DNA of 64,000 nt, taken from contig CM060897.1 of the NCBI GenBank assembly GCA_030762935.1, positions 108,776,176-108,840,175 of the forward strand. The letters are read 5' to 3'. The notes under the pieces are model-generated. The model was not told where the DNA came from. It saw only the letters and a program-made list of their open reading frames with translations, and searched no databases. The position numbers were made by a program, and so were the translations under genes. This DNA is from Hymenopus coronatus (taxonomy: Eukaryota; Arthropoda; Insecta; Mantodea; Hymenopodidae). Of the stretch, positions 56,041-64,000 are shown one piece after another. Each line of letters opens with the position of its first letter. Position 1 is the first letter of the stretch.

Positions 56041-56173
56041 TTTTTTTAGATTACATCTGCGTTGAAACTTGAGAAACGAATCAATCAGAGAGTGATTCTC
56101 CTCACATGCCTGTTATGCCAGCCATATCGGCCGTATGTAAAACGGGTTAGAAATTACTGGAATATCTGTAAAA

Positions 56174-57014
56174 TCTGATGTGTTCCATTCACATGACTTT
56201 CTCTACATCTGGGTAACAAATTATTGTTAATAAACTTATTCTTCCATTCACTTGATGCTAATCGAGATAAACACTAGCAGAAACGTCTTATTATTTAGTT
56301 CCTTATAAGTAGAAAGAAAATAATTGGACTACACTAGGCTAAACCGTCAATCAAATGTTTTAAAATGTGATTGCTATGGGCTTAACATCACTTTGTTTGC
56401 ATGAGAAAAGTTTAAGTATCTATATTAAAACTGAAACCAACAACAAGGAATATCTCGAAAACGGCTAACTCTAGGAATAAAATGCATATGACATAAATTG
56501 TGTGTTTTAAGGAGCTGTACATTTTTTGCGTGGTAAGTTTTTGTCTATCCCTTACGGTTTGCTAGTTATGCAAAATTAAAAAAAAAAAACATCCAGAATA
56601 AAGATATCTCTAGAGGCTATACTCAGAAAATTTAAGACGTACATCTTATTTGTAATATAAATGTCTTAAATATGAAACTTTAATCAAAATTGTTAGAGCC
56701 ATTTTTGAGAAAACCAAAATTTTCGAAATTGTTTTCATATAAAGGGTAGTTGCGGTTTGGGGATTTTCTTGAGAATTTTCGTTTCGTATCCTTGGGAGAT
56801 GCTAAACTTAAAATCAAATTTGGTATATAATGGACTATTCGTTTTTGAGCTATGCTGCCCACAAAAAGACACACACGAACCTTTTTCTAAAACGCTTTTT
56901 ATTTTGATTCAGTAACTCAAAGCATGTATTTCAGGTAAAATCTTGGTATCGTATTTTTGGGATCATTACAATACCTTCGTTATACACTATGTACATAGTA
57001 CGTGTAGAGAAAGT
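56174..57014 (+). mobile_element. HER element, best model of a full-length type-1 copy
   Basis: 841 bp. It starts TCTGATGTGTTCCATTCACA, in which ATGTG and CACAT pair around TTCCATT, followed by TGACTTTCTCTACATC. Then come GCTAATCGAGATAAACAC, TGTGTGTTTTAAGG and CTTACGGTTTGC, a CACACACG tract, and the end TATACACTATGTACATAGTA then CGTGTAGAGAAAGT. The A-rich borders, absence of any long open frame and the hairpin at each end define the family. Confidence 0.92.
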
Positions 57015-57178
57015 AAAATTGCAGTAATATAACTTTTTATGGTAGATTGTGCTTTATTTATAGCTTTTGTTTATTTGCATTAGAAATAAACTGTCAATCC
57101 AACATTCCTCTGTTTAGTATTTATGAGTTTTGCATAACAGATTAAGGTATTCTTCTTCGCCGAGAGGATCGATTTTTT

Positions 57179-57331
57179 ACTTTCAGTGCATAGTACGTAG
57201 GTAAGGAGATATTGCTTTCCACCCAAAAGTTCGATACTGGGATTTTACTGGCAAAACACGTTTTAGGGTCCCTGCATAAACATTTTTCGGTCCGCATGTG
57301 TAGAGAAAGTCATGTGAATGGAACAATCACG
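57179..57331 (-). mobile_element. Minimal HER derivative (~150 bp)
   Basis: Begins (reversed) ACTTTCAGTGCATAGTACG and TTGCTTTCCACCC, jumps after CATAAACATTTTTCGGTCCG to the start region GTGTAGAGAAAGTCATGTG and ends GAATGGAACAATCA. Both termini are present with almost everything between them deleted. Confidence 0.82.
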
Positions 57332-57760
57332 GTTTTACCGATATTTAAGTGATTCCTGACCCGTTATCTTACATATGGCAATCGCTGACAGGAAATGGAA
57401 GAACAGACACCAGATGAGAATCGCTCTTTGATTGTTTACTTTCTTATGTTTGACGTAGACGTAAACTAAAAGTTTGGACCCTGCAAGCTTCTAAGGTTTA
57501 GCTCTAATTTCATGTTTACTTTTATGTTTACATGATTCAGTGTGACAGGTTCCATTACAATACAGAGTTTGTAGCTTCTACGTTTGTCATTCGTATGGTT
57601 AATTTTCATTCTGAATGGAGCCTAACCTATATATAACACAGAGGTAGACTTCTAGTTGGAAATTCGTGGCAGTTTCTGAGTCTGTGTATGAAGATTAGCC
57701 TTCCTTGTTGACGATTATTTTCTCTAAAATTTTCACTTATGTCCTGTTGTAATAAGTACA

Positions 57761-57791
<31 letters not shown>

Positions 57792-58297
57792 ATAGCTTAG
57801 CCCACCAGGAAGAAATCAATATATAGTACACCATGCAATCAAAACCTTTTCTGTGCATATGAAACTTTGGAATGCACATTTACATAAAGGACAGCCGAAA
57901 CATTTTCCTGCTTAGTAATCCCTCCAAAATACAAATGAGACGAAGGCATTTAAATAAATATGTTCCATTTTTAGAAAATCTAAAGATTAAATTATTTTCA
58001 GCTGTAATTAATATTCGTGAAAAACTGAAGCCTTTTGATGTTTTTTTGTGCCACGATTAACATGGTGTATGAATATTTAAAAATTTATCAGTGGAAAAAT
58101 ACATCAATTTAGACTCTCTGCAGCTAAAGTATTGTCTATGTTTGATTTTGTATATTTATGTGAGCAACTGTTTTTACAATTCAGTTAAGTCAAGCTAAAA
58201 TACAGATCTCGTTTGACTGACAGTCTGCTGGCAAGCAGAAAATAATTCTATGAGAGATAACCCAGATTTTAATGAAATAATTGCAAATGTAAACAAA
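57332..58297. other. Unassigned region
   Basis: Contains (AAAT)n at 57760-57794. A 62-codon frame at 57872-58060 (HLNKYVPFLENLKIKLFS) faintly recalls hAT-type transposase fragments but is too weak to call. Confidence 0.35.
57760..57794. repeat. (AAAT)n microsatellite
   Basis: About nine perfect TAAA units. Confidence 0.97.
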
Positions 58298-59447
58298 TCT
58301 ACTGTGCACCTTCACATGCCTTTCTCTAGCTGTTCCACAAACAAGCTTTTCTTACAGAAGATTATTGTTTTATCTATATCATGCTAAACAAATACCCATT
58401 ACAGAATTGGTCTTATTGCTTTGTAAGTAGAAGGGAAACAAGAGAATGCATAGTCAAATCTTTTAAAAGCCAGTCGCTGTGTGACACAATTGAAATTCGG
58501 TTCTCTTTGCTTATTAGGAATGACTCCCCATTTGATAAAAGTTTTAAGTATTTTAAACTAAAACCAACAACTCGGAATATCTTTAAAATGGTCAACTCTA
58601 TAAAAAATGTATGGCATAAATTTTGTGTTTTAATGAGATCTAAATTTTTTGTGTAGTAGATTTGTGTCCATCTCTTACGATTTACTAGTTATACAAAAGT
58701 TATATAAAAGTTATCAAGGTTGAAGAGGTCTTCAGAGGCTATTTCTAGAAAGTTCAAGATATAAATCATTTGTCATAAAAATATCTTAAACACATGACAT
58801 TTTAATTTAAATTGTTAGAGCCATTTTTGAGAAAGTCGATATTTTCGAAATATGTTAATTTAAAGGATAGTTGGGGTAGGGGATTTCATGAAAATCTTCG
58901 TGTCGCATCCTTTGAAGATGCCAAGCTTAAAAACCAAGTTTGATATTTAACGGTCTTTTAGTTTTTAAGATATGCTCTCTCCACACACAAACACACACAC
59001 ATACACACATGTTCGTAAAGATGGTTATTTTTGATATAGGGAGTCTCAAAATATGTATTTTCGTTGAAACCTCAATGTCGAATTTTTAGATGGAATTCAG
59101 TGGAAATGGCATTTTATTTATTGACGCTCTTTAACTGCTGTGGTTCTCAGAGTCCCATTCTATACTGGGCGTGAAATACCGCATAATTTTGCTTAGAGGC
59201 CTCTCTATCACGCTAGAGGTTCTTTTGCGTGCCGTAAATCTACGACACGGGACCAACGGCTTTATTTCCCTTCCGAAGGAAGCCATGCTAAGGATTTTTA
59301 CGCCCGAAAAAATCCATCGCCCTCCAACGGGTTTGAACTCGCGACCTTGGGTGTATGAAGTCAGCATGGTAACCATTACACCACGGAATGCAATAAGTAC
59401 CTTCTCTATCCGCTACGTACATTGTAGAGAAAGTACATAGAGAAAGT
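58298..59447 (+). mobile_element. HER element, type 2, carrying a SINE
   Basis: Starts TCTACTGTGCACC with CTTTCTCTAGCTGTTCC. HER continues to GATGGAATTCAGT, is interrupted by a reversed family A SINE, and resumes GGAATGCAATAAGTACC to its end GTACATTGTAGAGAAAG, where the terminal GAGAAAGTACATAGAGAAAG is locally duplicated. Confidence 0.85.
59111..59387 (-). mobile_element. SINE family A, full length
   Basis: On the minus strand it starts TCCGTGGTGTAATGGTTACC (A-box), has B-box GGTCGCGAGTTCAAACCC, the body with TTTACGGCACGCAAAAGAA, and tail AGAGCGTCAATAAATAAAAT. HER sequence on both sides (GGAATTCAGT and GGAATGCAAT) probably represents a diverged target duplication. This is the best model of the family here. 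Confidence 0.9.
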
Positions 59448-59708
59448 AAAAATGTAATTAAAATACAATCTTGTATTGCAAACTGAATACAAAAGAAAGC
59501 ACTATTGTTTATCTAAAAATCTGCAACCATTACTGTACACATTGGCTGTTTTTTCCTGCATCTGCCAGCTCGTTTCAAACTACGCGGCGTTAGCCTGCTT
59601 TATAGGTTACGTGTCAAGGGATACGGGGTTTCTCATACCCGCCTAGATCAATTAAATAAGAAACGTAACATTTTGTTACTAAGCATCAGTCTGAGAGGCT
59701 ACACATTT

Positions 59709-60219
59709 ATTCTCTACTTTGTGCATAGTGCATAGAAGGTATTGGATTCCACCTAAAAATCTGACATCGAGATTTCACCAGAAATATACATATTATGATT
59801 TCTTGATTCCAAAAAATCTACTGTGTTACATTCTTATGACTTTCTCTAGCTGCTCTACAAACAAATTTCTTACAAAAGATTATTCTTCTTTCTATACCAT
59901 GCTAATCGAGATAAACATTAGCAGAATGTTCTTATTACTTAGTTCTTTATAGGTAGAAGGAAACTAAAGGAATGTGCTTTGCTAAAGTGATGGTCAAATG
60001 TTTTAAAATGTCATCATGCGATTGTCATTGAAAATCGTGTCTGTGCTTGCTTCTCCTGTCTGAGAAAAGAATACGTACTTTACAATTGAAACCAATAACA
60101 AGCAATATTTCGGAAACGGTTATCTCTACAACAAAAACGTGAAGGATATAAATTGTGTGTTTTGAATGCATTATAATACCTTCTCTATACACTATGTACA
60201 TTGTACGTGTAGAGAAAGT
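59709..60219 (+). mobile_element. HER (internally deleted) inserted in a reversed HER end
   Basis: 59709-59810 is a reversed HER 3' end (CATAGAAGGTATTGG to TTGATTCC-A6). At 59817 a plus-strand copy starts TCTACTGTGTTACATTC with CTTTCTCTAGCTGCTC, loses its middle after GTGTTTTGAATGC near 60168, and ends TATGTACATTGTACGTGTAG then AGAAAGT. Type-2 start and mixed end. The host's other half was not found. Confidence 0.8.
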
Positions 60220-60357
60220 AATACACATTTTAAACCATACCTAGAAAATCAAGAAAACGTAAAAAGCCATATGCTAGAAGTTTGGTGCGACAAAGTTTTT
60301 ATGAGCACAGTGCGTTAAAAAGTTCATTTCTTCCAAATTAATGGTCCTTTTGCATTT

Positions 60358-60621
60358 GTGAACGGTGACGCTGACCTTCCCTACGTTCAAGCAAACATCT
60401 TGTTACTAGACATTGATTTGGAATTCCGGAAAAGAAATGGTAAGAATATCATGGCTGACCGTGAGGATGTATTGTTAAATACCCGCTTCAGACAGGAAGG
60501 GCAGAAGCTGTATTTTCTCAAATGCGTAAATGAGGATCACACATGTTCCCAGGTATGGGTCAACACCAGCATTAAGAGTGAAACGCAAGTAGAAGAATAT
60601 GAAGGTAGAGAGGGGGAGTAG
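60358..60621 (+). other. Unrecognised open reading frame
   Basis: An 87-codon open frame (ending EEYEGREGE) begins well after an in-frame stop near 60315. It is written from a GTG, with no ATG until residue 31 or so. Composition is protein-like (LNTRFRQEGQKLYFLKCVNE, then DHTCSQVWVNTSIKSETQVE) and unlike HER sequence. The FLKCVNEDHTCSQVW segment could be a zinc-ligand pair. I cannot assign a family; it may be a transposon or gene relic. No splice sites are obvious. Confidence 0.25.
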
Positions 60622-61010
60622 AACTCCAATCTTGATGAAATAAAACCTCTGTGATCCAGATTAGGTATTCTTTTTCAGATTTATTTTTATTATTTATTTT
60701 CAGATTAGGTATATTTTTCGAATAGTGATTTTTATATTTCCTATTTAAATATTTAGTTCGGAGTGCTATACGCAACTATTATCTAATCAGTAGCGTGTTA
60801 CTGAACTATCCCGCGAAGAAGAACGGATAGAAGGAAAGCGGTTATCTTCCTTGGCGCCACGAAAGTAGTCCCGTTACTCCTCCAATCAGAGCAAGTAAGC
60901 GGAGGAGTACATTTTGTGCTTTGTTTACATGAGGATAAAGTCATTCGGTGAAAAGGATCTAGTAACTCTTCCCGAGTTGCTATGCAACTAGTGGCCGGAG
61001 TAGTTTTAAC
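60622..61010. other. Unassigned sequence
   Basis: No gene or repeat recognised; GC rises near 60850-61000. Confidence 0.4.
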
Positions 61011-61284
61011 GGTGCGGTTATCTTGCCAACTTGCATCTAGAGATGACATCCAGGTCGCGGGTTCAAACCCGGAGGAGGACGATGGATTTTTTTCGGGCGT
61101 AAAAATCCTTAGCATGGCTTCCTTCGGAAGGGAAGTACAACTGTAGGTCCCGTGTCGTAGATTTACGGCACGTAAAAGAACCTCAAGCCTGAGAGGCCTC
61201 TGAGCAAAATTAAGTGGTCTTTCACGCCCAATTTAGAATGGGACGCTGAGAAACACAGCAGTTAAAGAGCGTCCATAAATAACA
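61011..61284 (+). mobile_element. SINE family A, full length
   Basis: The head is GGTGCGGTTATCTTGCCAAC with B-box GGTCGCGGGTTCAAACCC. The body includes TAGATTTACGGCACGTAAAA and GAGGCCTCTGAGCAAAATTA, and the tail is GCAGTTAAAGAGCGTCCATA. Confidence 0.9.
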
Positions 61285-61988
61285 GAAATTTTATTTCCTA
61301 AGTATTGCTTTCATTTCTTTACTTTCTTCTCATTCCAAAATTAGTTGCTAATTGTTGCCTTGCTTTCCACACATGGGGCATTGCTGTACATTTAAATCTC
61401 CCCTTGAACTTTTCAATTTCTCTACCCCTGTTCGGGATCATGAGATGCTTCCTTTGTTCATTTGTCATCACTAATCATTATCTACATAATTCTCTCTACT
61501 TCATATTTCTTTAATTTGCTGAATACCCCAGAGACCTTTTGTAACTAAAACTACGTAATATATCCTGAATTTACATATTATCAATTTACCTTTTTAACCT
61601 CTTTCCAAAATATATTTTCCTTTCTCTCTCTCTATCTTGCAATAACATACCCAAACCGATGTTTTCCCATGGTCTCGTTAATTCTGCTAGTGTTTCACTA
61701 TGCTATTCTCTTCTAAATTTTTAGTCCTAAACTAATATTTCAGGGTTATCATTATTTTTCTTTTATTATATATAATACCTAGTTCAACTTGTGCAACCTC
61801 TTTTGGTGAGCTAGACCATAAATTCGTTTACAAGGATTCTTGTAAATCAAATTGGTATTTAACCATCTCTCGTCAATGCCCCATATTTCTACTTCAAATT
61901 TTAATCCTCTACTACTGCCTCATACATTTTCTACAATTACTTCATATACATAACTAGTTATTAGCACCATCTTCTATTGCATGCTTTT
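61285..61988. other. Pyrimidine-rich unassigned stretch
   Basis: Strongly strand-asymmetric sequence (T+C-rich plus strand, few G) over about 650 bp. It may be the reverse of an A-rich retroelement untranslated region. No coding signal. Confidence 0.4.
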
Positions 61989-62653
61989 TACGAGCCGTGT
62001 TCGGAAGCTAAGTACCGGTTTGGAAAAAGGCATAAAAATTGTTTTGACAACATTTGTTTGTGCATGAAAGAGTACTCCTTAACCTTTTTTCGACACATGT
62101 GCCACCCTTTTCGGGCATTTTTCATAACGCAGAATGAAATTTTGTATGCCCTCCTCAAAGAAATCTGCTCCCAGTGAAGACAACCACTGCTGAACACCGA
62201 TTTTGAGGAAACACGTCACAAAGCATTCTTATTGTGAACCGTCAGTTTTCACGAATTACCTAATTCACTTGTTCAACTAAATTATCAGTGACAACAAAAG
62301 GCCGCCCACTCCGTGTTTCATCATGAACACTGACTGTTTCGTCCATCATTGAATTACCTAACCCACTTCCTCACCATTCCATTTGTCATTACATTTTCAC
62401 TGTAAATCTCTACAAGTTGACGATGAATTTCAGTTGTCTAAATCTTCCTTGCGTTTAAAAACGGTATTACGAAACGCACTTCACCGTCAGGAGATCAGAA
62501 TTTGTCTTAAACATTTTGAGCGAACACTAACACAACACAATCTGGCTGTAATGGCATTGGTGAAAAGAAAATGAACCAGAGAGACGAATGCGCATGCGTG
62601 GAACTACGACACTAGCGGTCAATATGGTATTTATTTTCTGGACACGCCTCGTA
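61989..62653 (-). mobile_element. mariner relic B, internally deleted, both TIRs present
   Basis: The ends are CGAGCCGTGTTCGGAAGCTA (left) and, reversed, CGAGGCGTGTCCAGAAAATA (right), each next to TA. It is 665 bp and the same subfamily as 26676-28024. The N-terminal piece near 62470-62270 reads, in broken frames, EIHRQLVEIYSENVMTNGM and VRKWVR. The C-terminal piece near 62190-62110 reads QWLSSLGADFFEEGIQNFIL. The catalytic core between them is deleted. Confidence 0.9.
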
Positions 62654-63123
62654 CGGCTTTTGCTCCAGATAGATTTATGTTTTGCAAGAGTTTATAGCTC
62701 AAAACCACTATAATGTCATATTATTTCTCATTCAACCTACATTTGCACCGATTATAAAATGATACAAGAATGTAATTACTACATACACAAGCAATGTTGT
62801 GCGTTTGCAGAGTTTGAATAGTTGTAAATTTATGTAACTGGGTGATCACATCTTCTTACAGTAGATTTATATTTAAATCAAGCCGGTTTATGCAGGCAGA
62901 TCCAGAACGGAAAGTAAAAGTAATACAGCTAGTATTTATCTGGCAAAAACAACGTTATCCTCTTACTTGGTCACGAAATGAATGGAAGTGGGACAACTGC
63001 TACGTTAACTTCCGCGGAGATAAAGTACTGCAGCATTGCACACAGGGGACCGTGGGTTTCTCATAATGTTCTCTTTAGTTTTTGCTCAACACATTGAGGT
63101 AATTTACAGGTCACACGTTTTAT
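62654..63123. other. Unassigned sequence with a 74-codon frame
   Basis: The frame 62842-63066 (SRFMQADPERKVKVIQLVFI) is not recognised. Its end GGGACCGTGGGTTTCTCATA resembles GGGATACGGGGTTTCTCATA near 59617, so a shared repeat end is possible. Confidence 0.35.
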
Positions 63124-63982
63124 ACTTTCTCTACATATACTATGTAGGTACATAGTGCATAGAGAAGGTATTGCATTGCACCCAAAGATTTGATACCGAT
63201 ATTCACCGGAAATACATGTTTTGAGTCCCCCTGATACTAGAAGAAGCCTTTTTAGAAAAATGTTCATGTGTGTGTGTGTGAACAAGATGACTCAAAAACT
63301 AGAAGTCCGTAAAATCCAAACTTGGTATTTAAGTTTAGTATCTTTCAGAGATGCTATACGAAGCTTTGAAAAAAAATCTCCCACCCTAAACTATTCTTTA
63401 TATGGAAAAAATTTCAAACATTTTTATTTTCTCAAAAATGGCTCTAACGAGTTTGGTTAAAATACCTGCATTAAACATACTTACATATAAAACAAAATGT
63501 ATATTATGAATTTTCTGGAAATAGCCTCTACAGACTTCTTTTTTCTGGATGAATTTTGCTGAATTTTACATAACTGGTAAACAATAAGAAACAGACAAAA
63601 ACTTACTACACAAAAAACTTAGGTCACGCTTGAACACACAATTTATGTAATATACGTTTTTTTCGTTGAATTGACCATTTCTGAGATATTCCTTGTTGTT
63701 TGTTTCAGATTTAAAATACTTAAACTTTTTTCTGACGAAAAGTTGTAGACGCCTAGCACTGCATAGAAACGATTTCCTCCACATGGCAACCGGCTTTTAA
63801 AAGATTTGACAATCATTTTAACCTACTGTATTCCGTTATTTCACTACTACTTACAAGAAATAATTGAGACTATTTGTGCTAATGTTTATCTCGATTATCA
63901 TAAAATAGATATAAGGATATGCTTTTTAGCAATAATTTGTTACAACGATGTAGAGAAAGTCATCTGAATGGAACACATCAGA
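63124..63982 (-). mobile_element. HER element, full length, type 1
   Basis: 859 bp, starting (reversed) ACTTTCTCTACATATACTAT with palindrome CTATGTAGGTACATAGTG and ending GAACACATCAGA. A further copy begins at once after five T. Confidence 0.9.
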
Positions 63983-63987
63983 TTTTT

Positions 63988-64000
63988 ACTTTCGCTGCAT
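63988..64000 (-). mobile_element. HER 3' terminus entering the window edge
   Basis: ACTTTCGCTGCAT matches the reversed HER end ACTTTCTCTACA(C/T). It stands in head-to-tail order with the preceding copy. Confidence 0.6.

Overview
The window looks like a TE-saturated insect nuclear genome, most likely a large-genome lineage such as Polyneoptera. That placement is an inference from the tRNA-derived SINE heads, insect-type mariners, AT-rich introns and tens-of-kb introns; no diagnostic gene fixes the species. There is no bacterial-style gene organisation.

Host gene. Three minus-strand exons with good splice sites (47733-47539, 19547-19431, 10013-9785) join in frame (phases 0/0, leaving in phase 1). 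Together they encode a glycine/proline-rich linker, one doublecortin (DCX) tubulin-binding domain and a basic Ser/Arg-rich tail. Introns of 28 kb and 9.4 kb separate them, so most of the window is intronic sequence of one DCX-domain gene. The neighbouring exons lie outside or were not recognised. One further possible 90-bp exon on the plus strand (7111-7200) is tentative.

Repeat landscape. The dominant component is one family of about 0.85-kb elements, here called HER (hairpin-ended repeat), with about 45 whole, nested or broken copies in both orientations. A full copy begins TCTGATGTG with a small hairpin and then CTTTCTCTAC. It carries an internal 24-bp perfect palindrome and a (CA)n tract, and ends in a roughly 36-nt imperfect palindrome around ACTATGTACATAGT followed by GTAGAGAAAGT. 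It sits in A/T homopolymers and repeatedly inserts into its own A/T tracts. It has two subfamilies whose opposite ends co-vary. No transposase is encoded. The architecture recalls non-autonomous Helentron/Helitron-like elements, but the family is unassigned.

Other elements: a two-ORF non-LTR retrotransposon on the minus strand at the left edge (1-about 3740); a long-TIR DNA element with TTA target duplications (6238-7054); three mariner relics (26676-28024, 52721-53547, 61989-62653); a second IS630/Tc1-mariner transposase relic (15438-15975); a pogo/Tigger relic with a CENP-B-like helix-turn-helix (about 32325-33121); a twin-primed inverted LINE fragment (39728-40560); a LINE C-terminal relic (50520-50925); at least four tRNA-derived SINE families; and a roughly 96-bp nuclear copy of mitochondrial nad1 (43724-43819).

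Layout: 0-3.7 kb LINE; 5-8 kb HER, micro-retroposons and long-TIR element; 9.8-10.0 kb DCX exon; 10.2-17.7 kb dense HER with nested insertions; 18-22 kb SINEs, DCX exon and HER; 22.6-28 kb nested HER and mariner; 28-36 kb SINEs, Tigger and HER; 36-47 kb HER, LINE, SINE and NUMT; 47.2-47.7 kb SINE abutting a DCX exon; 48-64 kb HER, SINEs, mariners and LINE relic. HER coordinates are good to about 10 bases because they were set by eye against other copies.
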